Below, one piece after another: positions 24,771-33,101 of a stretch of 52,362 nucleotides of DNA. This stretch comes from a bacterium (GTDB taxonomy: Bacteria; UBP18; UBA7526). The notes under the pieces are model-generated. The model was not told the origin of the DNA. It did no database searches and saw only the letters and a program-made list of their open reading frames with translations. Both the position numbers and the translations under genes were made by a program. Positions within the stretch are counted from its first letter, which is position 1, and every line of letters begins with the position of its first letter. The stretch lies in the NCBI GenBank assembly GCA_030616365.1, contig JAUWXM010000001.1:1-52362 (forward strand). The letters are read 5' to 3'.

Positions 24771-25319
24771 ATGTCCCTTTCTTCTGGCCAGAGACTAATA
24801 GTCATTATCCTCTTCCTGGCCTTTCTCTCTGGGGGAGGGGTTCTGGGCTATAAAATATCACAGGAGTATCCGGAATTTGCCCCAGCCGCTGAGATAGAGA
24901 AGCCTATTATTAAAGAAGCGGTTCCATCCCGACCAATAGTAGTGACAGAGAAGACTCCCATTGAGAAATTAGCTAAAAAGGAGAAAAAAAAACTTAAAGC
25001 CGCCTTAGCGATAAATATCAATACCGCCTCTTCAAAAGAATTGCAGAAGCTATCCTATGTCGGTCCCAAAACGGCAGAGAAGATCATCGCTGGTCGACCC
25101 TACGGAAGGAAAGAAGATATCATGAGGGTTAGTGGTATTTCCGAGGGGCGCTACCAGCAGATAAAGGATTACATCACTGTGAGCGGCAAGGGCTTAGAGG
25201 ATTATAAACCTCCCACAGAAAAGGCTAAGGTCCCAGCGGAAGAAAAGAAACTAAAAATCGTTAAAGTAGATACCGATGGGGACGGGATTCTCGATACCTG
25301 GATTACCAAACCCCAGTAA
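24771..25319 (+). CDS. ComEA-like HhH protein with C-terminal acidic loop
   Basis: 182 residues. A membrane anchor (residues 10-30), a variable linker and a ComEA-type double helix-hairpin-helix domain (residues 80-140: ININTASSKELQKLSYVG, AEKIIAGRPYG, IMRVSGISEG) bind double-stranded DNA. The C-terminus carries VDTDGDGILDTW, a calcium-binding loop of the type 3 repeat kind. It probably holds incoming DNA on the periplasmic face of the inner membrane. It follows the membrane nuclease gene by 5 bases. Confidence 0.8.
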   Translation: MSLSSGQRLIVIILFLAFLSGGGVLGYKISQEYPEFAPAAEIEKPIIKEAVPSRPIVVTEKTPIEKLAKKEKKKLKAALAININTASSKELQKLSYVGPKTAEKIIAGRPYGRKEDIMRVSGISEGRYQQIKDYITVSGKGLEDYKPPTEKAKVPAEEKKLKIVKVDTDGDGILDTWITKPQ

Positions 25320-25435
25320 GAAGTAACAAGTTAACAAGGATACAAGTTAACAAGTTCCAAGTCGTCCCAAAACTTATTGACTTATTAACTAATCAACTTG
25401 TTAACGTATTAACTCGCGACCGAAGGGAGCGTGGG
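25320..25435. repeat. GTTAAC-rich leader of the MBL gene
   Basis: AAGTTAACAAG words near 25328 and 25345 face CTTGTTAACG and TTAACTCGCG words near 25395. The small palindrome CGACCGAAGGGAGCG precedes the start. The arrangement mirrors the leader at 20881-21028. Confidence 0.55.
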
Positions 25436-26491
25436 ATGGTTGAGGCCTATCAAGTAGAGAAAGAGCCAGAGAAACCAAAGGAAGTAAACCCCGCCCCTAT
25501 GAGGGGCGGGGTAAAGAGGTCGAATAAGGGTTTCTTCTCTTCAGTCATTATTCTACTTTTGCTTGCTTCCTCTGCCTGGGGATTGGCATTAAATGCCAAT
25601 TGGCGCCAAGCGCTCTATGCCTCCTTTAAGGAGGCCTCTCTTCCCACTCCCGTAGAGACCAAAGAAGCATATCGACCGCCTAAAGAATTGACTATTACCT
25701 ACTTCGACGTTGGCCAGGGATTGGGCCATCTCATTCAGATTCCTTCAGGAAAGGTGATTATGTATGATGCGGGAGAGGGAGCGGACCCGGACAATAAGTA
25801 TAGCAAGTATCGGGGTGCGGGGGGAAAGGCTGTTCTCCCGGTCTTAAGAGGAGAGCATATTAAAAAGATTGATGTTATCGTTAGTTCCCATCCCCATAGC
25901 GATCACCAGGGAGGATTCCTTTCCATATTGAGTAGCGATGAGTTTGAGATAGGGGAAGTATTAGACCCGGGTATGGTCCATCCCACCCCCACCTATAACG
26001 CCTTTCTGGAACTGATAGAGGCAAAAGGGATACCCTATCGCATTGTGAGGGATGGGGAGATACTGGACTGGGGCCCGGAGGTCTTTGTCCAGGTCCTCTC
26101 TCCTCCTAAAGGCCAGTTATGGACTCATGCCAATGATAACTCAGTGACTATAAAGTTAATCTATGGCAAGACCAGTTTCCTTTTCACGGGAGATATTGAG
26201 AAGTTAGCCATCAATAGACTCATCAATGAGTATGGCCCGAGAATAAAGGCAGACGTGGTTCAGGTTCCCCATCATGGCTCCAATACCTCAAACGATAGGA
26301 ACTTCCTTAGATTAGTAGGGGCCTCCCATGCCGTGACCAGTGGTACTGGAGGACCACCATTTGGTCATCCCACCCCAGAGACCGTGAAGAGGTGGAGAGA
26401 GATCGGGGCCCAGGTGCATCAGACCCATCTGGATGGAGATATTACCATCATCAGTGATGGAAAGAATATAAGAGTAAAGACCTTGAGGTAA
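25436..26491 (+). CDS. Membrane-anchored ComEC-type metallo-beta-lactamase protein
   Basis: 351 residues. A variable N-terminus and one membrane helix (VIILLLLASSAWGLALN) are followed by a full metallo-beta-lactamase domain like the C-terminal domain of ComEC: ITYFDVGQGLGHLIQI, VSSHPHSDHQGG, FTGDIEKLA and VPHHGSNTS, all metal ligands present. It probably acts outside the cytoplasm as a nuclease or phosphodiesterase on DNA. It could replace the dead MBL domain of the ComEC-like protein at 21029. Both proteins begin MVEAY. A perfect 9-bp palindrome sits in the coding region for residues 18-26. Confidence 0.83.
   Translation: MVEAYQVEKEPEKPKEVNPAPMRGGVKRSNKGFFSSVIILLLLASSAWGLALNANWRQALYASFKEASLPTPVETKEAYRPPKELTITYFDVGQGLGHLIQIPSGKVIMYDAGEGADPDNKYSKYRGAGGKAVLPVLRGEHIKKIDVIVSSHPHSDHQGGFLSILSSDEFEIGEVLDPGMVHPTPTYNAFLELIEAKGIPYRIVRDGEILDWGPEVFVQVLSPPKGQLWTHANDNSVTIKLIYGKTSFLFTGDIEKLAINRLINEYGPRIKADVVQVPHHGSNTSNDRNFLRLVGASHAVTSGTGGPPFGHPTPETVKRWREIGAQVHQTHLDGDITIISDGKNIRVKTLR
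25489..25511. repeat. Perfect palindrome inside the MBL gene
   Basis: CCCCGCCCC (25489-25497) pairs with GGGGCGGGG (25503-25511) around TATGA. It is in frame, encodes the residues around NPAPMRGGV, and lies in the poorly conserved N-terminal tail before the membrane helix. Confidence 0.88.
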
Positions 26492-26497
26492 GTTAGG

Positions 26498-26632
26498 AAA
26501 AGAATTTAATTTTGCGCCTTTGCGTTTAAGCGCCAAGTCGCTAAAGTTTAAAACAAAAACGCCAAATTATTTTGGCGCTTTTGCGAACTTTTAGCGCTTT
26601 AGCGTTTAGCGCTTTGGCGGTTGCAAAGGAGG
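26498..26632 (+). promoter_or_regulatory. Repeat with ribosome binding site, copy 2
   Basis: AGGAAAAGAATTTAATTTTG and the following GCGCCTTTGCGTT are shared with the leader at 28921. Inside are a CGCCAAA-TTAT-TTTGGCG hairpin and several AGCGCTTT words. GGCGGTTGCAAAGGAGG at 26616-26632 supplies the Shine-Dalgarno. Confidence 0.75.
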
Positions 26633-26640
26633 TGAAGAGA

Positions 26641-28917
26641 ACGAGAAAAATATTTTTGGTATTATTCATTTTATTCATTAGTGCTTTATTTCTATTGCCA
26701 GAAGCCCAGGCAAAAGAGGAGTTTGTTAAGGCTTTAGTATTGAGCGCCCGGAATGAGAAGGGTCCCATCGAAAGGAACCTCTTTTACTATCCCGCCCAGA
26801 CCCAACACCTTTCCCTTAAGGTTCTGGGGGGCGTTCATAAGGGAAAGATAATCGATCTTGAGAATCACCTCGTTGGTCAGCGGGGATACGATACTCTCTT
26901 AGAAACTAAAGAAAAGGCCCTCATCCAGATTGCCACTACTCCTCAGGGGAAGATTTCTCATATTACCCTGGTTAGTTATCTCAGGGATAAGTTCATCTAT
27001 CTTCTTTTAGCGGTCTTTCTATTTTTTCTTATCCTGATCGGGGGATTGAGGAAGGGATTACGAACGGTAACCGCTCTCATGATTACCGTGGGCTTAATCT
27101 TCTTCGTTATGTTCCCCCTCTTTAAGATAGGTTCTCCTCCTTTATTGACCGGTATTATCATCTCTCTTCTGGTTAGTATCATTGTTCTCTATTTAGTGGG
27201 GGGTGGCGGGGTGAAGAGCCTCTCCGCCATCTTAAGCACCATCATCGGCGTAGCCATTGTTGCTGGGATAGCCTTATTGGGCGCTCACTTCATGCGCCTT
27301 AACGGTTATCATATGGAGGAGTCGAAGACCCTGGTCTTTTTACTCCGTCATACCCCTCACTGCGCTCTGAGCGACTTACGAGGGTTACTCTTAGTGGGGA
27401 TCATCATCGGCGGCTTGGGGGTGATGATGGATGTGGCCATCTCTGTCGCTTCCGCAGTCTATGAGATAAGGGATGCCCATCCCGGAATTGACCAGAAGGA
27501 ACTAATGGGAAGGGGAATGAATGTGGGCAAAGATATCATGGCCACCATGGCCAATAGCCTCATCTTAGCCTATCTTGGCCTCACCCTCCCTCTCATCTTA
27601 GCCTTCCGGGTCCTGCATACCCCGTTCTCGCGCATCTCTAACTGGGCCTTCTTAGATATTGAGGTCCTGGCCGCTTTGGCAGGAAGTATTGGCTTTGTCT
27701 TAGTAATCCCTTTAACTGTAGTAATAACTACCAGCCTCTTATTTAAGAGAATCCCTTTCCCCAAGACTAAAGTAGCCGGGGTCATTCTTTTACTATTTCT
27801 ATCTTTAGGAGTGGGTTTTAGCGGTGCCCAGGCTTCTCATCAGGAGGAACTCCTGCCCGACTCCGATCTGCGCAGTCATCCCCTGGTCTTCGTTTATGAG
27901 AGAGGGGACGAGTTCGCTAAGGGAAGGGTCCTGGAGATAGAGAAAAGGGGAGAGGACCAGGAGCTTATTACCTTTAAGGTCTTAGAAGGAAGGCATAGAG
28001 ATAAGATAGTAACCATACCAAATTATCTATCTGGAAAACCACAGTATGACTTTATCTTTCAAAAGAATGACTCTGCCCTTCTCCAGGTATCCCAGGGGGA
28101 GTTCTATATCGCAGACTATGTCCGGGATAGGTTCTTGATTATTCTATCAGGTATATTTCTCGTTCTCCTCATCCTGGTGGGAAGATTGAAGGGTCTGCGT
28201 ACCGCCTTAGCCTTAGGACTAACTTTGGCTCTGATTCTTTTTCTTTTCCTGCCTCTTATCGAGGCCGGTCATTCTCCAATATTAATAAGTATCCTGGTCT
28301 CTATCTTAGCCACTTTCATTACCCTTTATCTGGTAGCCGGTTTTGGGATTAAGGCCACCAGTGCCATTCTGGGCACCTCGCTTAGCATCTTCATGGTGGC
28401 CGGACTATCGCTACTGGCCGGGCATCTCCTGAGAATCACGGGCTTTAGTTCTTCCGGCATCCGGATGCTCAACTACTTCTCCCGCCATTATGGAAAGGGT
28501 CTGATCAACGATATGCCCGGGATTGTTACCTCAGTAATTATCATCGGTGCCTTGGGGGTAGTTATGGATGTGGCCATTAGTGTCTCCTCCAGCATTCAGG
28601 AGATAAAGGGGGCCTCTCCCCGGATTAGTCAGGGGGAACTGATTAGAAGGGGATTCAATGTGGGAAGGGACATCATGGCTACTATGGCCAATAGCCTCAT
28701 CTTAGCCTATATCGGAGGAAGCCTATTATTAGTAATGGTCTACCTAGTAGGAGAGTTCCCTTTCCTTCAAATAATCAATACCGAGTTCATTGCCTTAGAA
28801 ATAACCCGCGGCCTGATAGGGAGTCTGGGCTTTGTCTCTGTTATCCCGGCTACCGCTATTATCAGCGGTATGTGGCTATCAAGGTCCGCGGGATATAAAA
28901 CAAAGACCGTGAGGTAA
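26641..28917 (+). CDS. Duplicated YibE/F-family membrane protein
   Basis: About 758 residues, two fused copies of the YibE/F family, each of about 380. Each copy has an exported beta domain (VLSARNEKGPIERNL... and VFVYERGDEFAKGR...), a first helix, then a bundle with the family signature GVMMDVAISVASAVYEI in copy 1 and GVVMDVAISVSSSIQEI in copy 2, both followed by ANSLILAY. A signal peptide ends at AQAKEE. The start is odd: the position equivalent to ATG in the sister leader (28992) reads ACG at 26641, 8 bases after AAAGGAGG. GTG 26632 overlaps that site and TTG 26614 has none. Its function is unknown; transport is guessed from topology. Confidence 0.78.
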   Translation, partial: TRKIFLVLFILFISALFLLPEAQAKEEFVKALVLSARNEKGPIERNLFYYPAQTQHLSLKVLGGVHKGKIIDLENHLVGQRGYDTLLETKEKALIQIATTPQGKISHITLVSYLRDKFIYLLLAVFLFFLILIGGLRKGLRTVTALMITVGLIFFVMFPLFKIGSPPLLTGIIISLLVSIIVLYLVGGGGVKSLSAILSTIIGVAIVAGIALLGAHFMRLNGYHMEESKTLVFLLRHTPHCALSDLRGLLLVGIIIGGLGVMMDVAISVASAVYEIRDAHPGIDQKELMGRGMNVGKDIMATMANSLILAYLGLTLPLILAFRVLHTPFSRISNWAFLDIEVLAALAGSIGFVLVIPLTVVITTSLLFKRIPFPKTKVAGVILLLFLSLGVGFSGAQASHQEELLPDSDLRSHPLVFVYERGDEFAKGRVLEIEKRGEDQELITFKVLEGRHRDKIVTIPNYLSGKPQYDFIFQKNDSALLQVSQGEFYIADYVRDRFLIILSGIFLVLLILVGRLKGLRTALALGLTLALILFLFLPLIEAGHSPILISILVSILATFITLYLVAGFGIKATSAILGTSLSIFMVAGLSLLAGHLLRITGFSSSGIRMLNYFSRHYGKGLINDMPGIVTSVIIIGALGVVMDVAISVSSSIQEIKGASPRISQGELIRRGFNVGRDIMATMANSLILAYIGGSLLLVMVYLVGEFPFLQIINTEFIALEITRGLIGSLGFVSVIPATAIISGMWLSRSAGYKTKTVR

Positions 28918-28920
28918 ATT

Positions 28921-28983
28921 AGGAAAAGAATTTAATTTTGCGCCTTTGCGTTAAATTTTGCGCTTTGGCGGTTGCAAAGGAGG
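28921..28983 (+). promoter_or_regulatory. Repeat with ribosome binding site, copy 3
   Basis: This is a shortened version of the repeat at 26498-26632, starting with the same AGGAAAAGAATTTAATTTTG and ending GGCGGTTGCAAAGGAGG (28967-28983). Eight bases separate it from ATG 28992. Confidence 0.8.
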
Positions 28984-28991
28984 TGAAGAGA

Positions 28992-29657
28992 ATGAGAAAG
29001 AGCATTGTTTTGATGGGAATTTTGGCTCTGGGTCTCATCCTCTTGGCAGGATGTCGCCAGAGACCGCAGGAAGTGGAACTGGAGAAGAAGGAATTGGTCC
29101 CTCTTGAGGAGATGGTTCCTTTGGAACCTATGGCAGAAAAGGCCCCTATGGTTGCTGAGGCACCTCCTGCTGTAGCACCAACCCCAGTCGCACCAGCTGC
29201 TGTGACCGGAAAGATAAACATCAACACCGCCACTTCCTCTCAATTAGAGAGCTTGCCCGGTATCGGACCAGTCAAGGCTCAGGGCATCATCGCTGGCCGT
29301 CCTTACTCAAGCATCGAAGACCTGGATAAAGTTCCCAGAATCGGACCCAAGACCATAGAGAATCTGAGGCCCTACATTACTGTTGGAGAAGCTGCTGCCC
29401 CGGCAGCGGCACCAACCATTGCTCCGGCTGTTATTCCAACCGTTGCTCCTGCTGTGGCACCAGCTGTTGTGGCCGGAAAGATAAACATCAATACCGCCAC
29501 TCAGGCCCAGCTGGAGAGTCTTCCCGGTATCGGACCAGTCAAGGCCCAGGGCATCATCGCTAATCGACCTTACTCAAGCATCGAAGACCTGGATGAAGTT
29601 CCCAGAATCGGACCCAAGACCATAGAGAATCTGAGGCCCTACATCACTGTCGAGTAA
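28992..29657 (+). CDS. Lipoprotein with two ComEA-like HhH domains
   Basis: 221 residues. A lipoprotein signal with lipobox LLAGC (cysteine near residue 20) precedes an alanine/proline-rich linker, HhH domain 1 (about 73-132), another alanine/proline linker and HhH domain 2 (about 162-221). The two HhH domains are almost identical (ESLPGIGPVKAQGIIA and VPRIGPKTIENLRPYITV in both) and near-identical in DNA, indicating a recent internal duplication. Lipid anchoring suggests the periplasmic face of a membrane, where it could bind or ratchet incoming double-stranded DNA. A double-headed ComEA is unusual. Confidence 0.82.
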   Translation: MRKSIVLMGILALGLILLAGCRQRPQEVELEKKELVPLEEMVPLEPMAEKAPMVAEAPPAVAPTPVAPAAVTGKININTATSSQLESLPGIGPVKAQGIIAGRPYSSIEDLDKVPRIGPKTIENLRPYITVGEAAAPAAAPTIAPAVIPTVAPAVAPAVVAGKININTATQAQLESLPGIGPVKAQGIIANRPYSSIEDLDEVPRIGPKTIENLRPYITVE

Positions 29658-29937
29658 CACGCCTGCCTGCCGGTAGGCAAGGATGATCGTGGATTAAAGG
29701 CACGGATGGTCACGGATAATAAATACTGGATGCTGGGTCCTTAGATCTTTGTTCTTGGTCACGTCTGTCTTTTAGATCTGTGATCTGTGCCAATGCTTAA
29801 TATTAAACAGCGCACTTCGTTCTCTGCCGTTGATGATTAAATATTAGTCAATTTGATGCTCTCTAGGATGCCAGCGAAGTGCATCCTGTAATCTGTTTCT
29901 TATCTGTGTAAATCTGTGTTAAAAAGGAGGGAGAAGT
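29658..29937. repeat. Intergenic repeats, no gene
   Basis: CCTGCCTGCCGGTAGGCAAGG (29662 onward) forms a hairpin. CACGGAT words near 29700 face ATCTGTG words near 29778 and 29900. GGATGC...GCATCC surrounding CAGCGAAGT at about 29866-29886 is an inverted relative of the element at 42638. AAAAAGGAGGGAG provides the ribosome site for ATG 29938. Confidence 0.6.
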
Positions 29938-30615
29938 ATGTTCAAATTATCCACTCAGGAATCGATTATCGTCCTCTGCCTAATCGGTGCCATTCTCTTG
30001 GGGGGTGTCATCATGCTGACCAGAAGACCCCCTCCCATCCCACCCGAAGCAGAACATCTGGTAACCCTGGAGAGTATTGCGGCCGGCCCAAGGAAGACCA
30101 TCATCCACATTACCGGAGCGGTGAATAAGCCCGGGGTCTATCAGTTTGATGAGGGAACCCGGGTGATCGAAGCCATCAAGGTCGCCGGAGGGGCGAAGAA
30201 GGGAGCCATCCTGGATATTCTGAACCTTGCCCAACCCCTGATTGATGGTTCAAAGATTGTTGTTCCCCAGAAGTTTGACGTAGCGGCCTTCCGAAAGAAA
30301 CTCCTCTCCTATGGCCCAGAGCATGTCTATACCACAGAGGAATTGAAGTTAGCCTATCTTGACCTTGAAAAGGAGGAAGAGAGGAAGGAGGAAGAGAAGA
30401 AGAAAACAAAGAAGAAAGCCAAGGCAGAGGCCGGGAAGATAAACATCAATACCGCCAGCCCGGCCCAGCTGGAATCCCTACCCGGTATCGGGCCCAAGAG
30501 AGCCCAGGCCATCATTGCCAATCGACCCTATTCCAGCCCGGAGGAGATTACCAAGGTCCATGGGATCGGTCCCAAGATCTATGGGGCGTTGAAGGATAAG
30601 ATTACTGCGAACTGA
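29938..30615 (+). CDS. comEA: ComEA with SLBB and HhH domains
   Basis: 225 residues with the full ComEA layout: membrane anchor (10-28), SLBB domain (58-120, IHITGAVNKPGVYQFDEGTR and KIVVPQ), charged coiled linker and a C-terminal double HhH (165-225, ININTASPAQLESLPGIGPK, AIIANRPYSS, VHGIGPKIYG). ComEA is the double-stranded DNA receptor that pulls DNA through the periplasm and hands it to ComEC. It lies directly upstream of the intact ComEC, as in many competence operons. Confidence 0.9.
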   Translation: MFKLSTQESIIVLCLIGAILLGGVIMLTRRPPPIPPEAEHLVTLESIAAGPRKTIIHITGAVNKPGVYQFDEGTRVIEAIKVAGGAKKGAILDILNLAQPLIDGSKIVVPQKFDVAAFRKKLLSYGPEHVYTTEELKLAYLDLEKEEERKEEEKKKTKKKAKAEAGKININTASPAQLESLPGIGPKRAQAIIANRPYSSPEEITKVHGIGPKIYGALKDKITAN

Positions 30616-30670
30616 AGAGACGCGCCCGCCTGCCGGCGAGGCAGGAATCAACGCGAATAAGGAGACACGA
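30616..30670. repeat. Repeat cluster before comEC
   Basis: GCCCGCCTGCCGGCGAGGC (near 30623) forms a hairpin related to that at 29662. GAATCAACGCGAAT occurs at about 30646 and again at about 30669, and CGCGAATAAG at about 30652 and 30699. AAGGAG at 30659-30664 lies just upstream of the likely ComEC coding start. Confidence 0.6.
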
Positions 30671-30868
30671 ATCAACGCGAATCTAAAACAGGAATATTCG
30701 CGAATAAGATACCCGCTTGTCGCTATTATCCTCGTCTATATCTCAGGAATCATCCTGGGGCATCTATTAGACATCTCCCTCCCTTCTCTACTCTCCATTC
30801 TCGCTCTCCTTTTAATCCTTTTCTTCCTTGCTTTCTGGAGGAAGAAACCTACCATCTCCACTCTTCTC

Positions 30869-33052
30869 TTGGGTATTCTGCTTCTTCTCGCCAGCCTCCT
30901 CTACCATGACATTACTCTCGAGCGTATCACCAGAGGAGAGATAACCCCCTTTCTCAATAAAGGCTGGGTTGAGATTTTAGGTACTATCGATCGTCTGCCC
31001 GAGATTAAAAAAGATAGAATCCATTTAATCGTTAAGACAGAGAAGATATCGTTCAAGAAGAAAGAATTCTCAGTCAGAAGCAGAATCCGGGTATCTCTCC
31101 CGAAAGGTAAGACCTCCCTTAATTATGGAGACAGGCTCAGGATCAGGGGAGAATTAATCTCTCCTCCTGGAGCCAGGAATCCCGGAGGCTTCAGTTACCG
31201 GAATTACTTAGCAACCCAGAAGATATCTGCTTTAGTAAATCTGGTCGTTGATGAGCAGATAGAAAATATTGGAAAAGCAAGGGTCAATCCCTTCTTCAGG
31301 ATTGCTTTCTATCTCCGGAAGCGCTTGGTTGAGACCATTGACCATACCCTCCCTTCCCGCGAAGGCTCGGTATTAAAGGGTATCCTTTTAGGAGAAAGAG
31401 GAGAGCTCCCTTCCACCCTTCGCCAGGCATTCATTGCTACTGGAGTGGCTCATGTCTTAGCAGTCTCTGGCCTCCACGTTGGCCTCATCGTGATCTTCTT
31501 CCATTATGGTCTCTTTCGTCTGTTTCGTCTACCCAACAAGGGAAGTGCTCTCCTTACCCTCTTCATCATTATTCTCTACTGCTTTATGACCGGTTGTCGG
31601 CCCCCTGTGGTGCGCGCCACGATTATGTTCGGTCTTTTTCTGCTTGCCTCTTGCCTGGGACGAAAAAGAGAGGTCTATACTACCTTAGCCCTGGCTGGTC
31701 TGGTCATCCTCTTAATCAATCCCCTTACCCTGTTCGACCTTAGATTCCAGCTCTCTTTTGCTGCCGTGCTTTCCATTCTATATCTCTATCCCAGGATCTG
31801 GTCCAGACTAAAGTTCCTCTCCTCCTATCCCGCAGGTTTGATAAGTGTCTCCCTTGCTGCCTGGGTAGGGGTAGTCCCCTTAGTTGCCTATCACTTCAAC
31901 TATTTTACTCCGGTAACCATCTTAGCCAATCTCTTTGTCATTCCTTTAGTTACCATTGTCGCCGCCTTAGGCTTTCTAGCCACCATCTGCTCCTTCTTTC
32001 TTCCCTTGGCCCAGCTCTTCTCTTCCTCTAACTGGCTCTTTCTCACTATCCTAATAAAGGTCATCCATCTCTTCAGCCACTTTCCCGGAGCCGGGATAAG
32101 AGTTGTTACCCCTTCTCTTTCTTTCATTAGTATCTATTACTTAGGCATTGTCGGGCTAATAAATTTTAAACGTTCCCTTTTAATAAGAAAAGCAATCTCT
32201 ACGGGAGCCCTGTGCCTGATAGCCATCTTCGTCTGGGGAAATATCTTTGCCTCTCAAGATAAGTTACTGAAGGTTACTTTCTTAGATGTTGGTCAGGGGG
32301 ATTCAGCCTTCATCCAGTTCCCTGATAGAAAGAGTATGCTCATTGACGGAGGAGATGGTAGGCTTGATATTCTACCTTCTTATCTCTGGGATGAGAGAAT
32401 AAGGAGAATCGATTACTTAGTATTAACCCATCCCCATGCCGATCATGTGACCGGACTCATCAACGTTCTCTCCTATTTCAAGGTAGGCGAGGTCTGGGAC
32501 AGTGGTCAGGAATTTACTTCACCAGAATATGAGAAATTTTTGAGGATTATTGACGACAAAAAAATTGCCTACAAAATAGTCCGGGCGGGTCAGAGGCTAT
32601 CCATAATGCCTGGGGTGGGGATGGATATCCTCCATCCTCAAGAAAGATTCCTGAAGGGTGGCGGTTCAGAACCAAATAATAACTCCATAATAATAAGACT
32701 CCTCTATAAAAAGGTAAGCCTTCTCTTTACCGCTGATATTGAGAAAGAAGCAGAGGATCTTTTAGAGAGAAAATATGGTACTCAACTACATAGCACTATC
32801 CTTAAGGTTCCCCATCAAGGATCTAAGACCTCAAGCACTTTAAAATTTTTAGAGAAAGTTTCCCCAGAATGTGCTATAATCAGCGTTGGTGCCCGGAATC
32901 CCTTCGGTCATCCCAATCCCGCAGTCCTCAAGAGATACCAGAAGATGAAGATTAAGACATATCGAACGGATGAGCGTGGGGCAATAATCATAACCACAGA
33001 CGGGGAGAAATACTGGGTGAGGACCATCTCCCAGACCTGGAGGAATAGATGA
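30869..33052 (+). CDS. comEC: ComEC DNA-uptake channel, intact MBL domain
   Basis: At least 727 residues from TTG 30869, the first standard initiator. The frame is open further upstream and encodes a typical ComEC first helix (PLVAIILVYISGIILGHLL), so translation very probably starts earlier. ATC 30671, 6 bases after AAGGAG, is the best-placed candidate and would give about 793 residues. Domains: beta-rich external domain, competence core (HVLAVSGLHVGLIVIF and GCRPPVVRATIMF) and C-terminal MBL (VTFLDVGQGDSAFIQF, LTHPHADHVTG, FTADIEKE, VPHQGSKTS) with all ligands. It makes the inner-membrane channel and degrades the non-transported strand. It follows comEA. Confidence 0.88.
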   Translation: MGILLLLASLLYHDITLERITRGEITPFLNKGWVEILGTIDRLPEIKKDRIHLIVKTEKISFKKKEFSVRSRIRVSLPKGKTSLNYGDRLRIRGELISPPGARNPGGFSYRNYLATQKISALVNLVVDEQIENIGKARVNPFFRIAFYLRKRLVETIDHTLPSREGSVLKGILLGERGELPSTLRQAFIATGVAHVLAVSGLHVGLIVIFFHYGLFRLFRLPNKGSALLTLFIIILYCFMTGCRPPVVRATIMFGLFLLASCLGRKREVYTTLALAGLVILLINPLTLFDLRFQLSFAAVLSILYLYPRIWSRLKFLSSYPAGLISVSLAAWVGVVPLVAYHFNYFTPVTILANLFVIPLVTIVAALGFLATICSFFLPLAQLFSSSNWLFLTILIKVIHLFSHFPGAGIRVVTPSLSFISIYYLGIVGLINFKRSLLIRKAISTGALCLIAIFVWGNIFASQDKLLKVTFLDVGQGDSAFIQFPDRKSMLIDGGDGRLDILPSYLWDERIRRIDYLVLTHPHADHVTGLINVLSYFKVGEVWDSGQEFTSPEYEKFLRIIDDKKIAYKIVRAGQRLSIMPGVGMDILHPQERFLKGGGSEPNNNSIIIRLLYKKVSLLFTADIEKEAEDLLERKYGTQLHSTILKVPHQGSKTSSTLKFLEKVSPECAIISVGARNPFGHPNPAVLKRYQKMKIKTYRTDERGAIIITTDGEKYWVRTISQTWRNR

Positions 33053-33101
33053 GAGAGAAGCGAGGAGGGAGGCGAAGCTTCAGGGCAAGCCCGTTGTCCA
33101 G

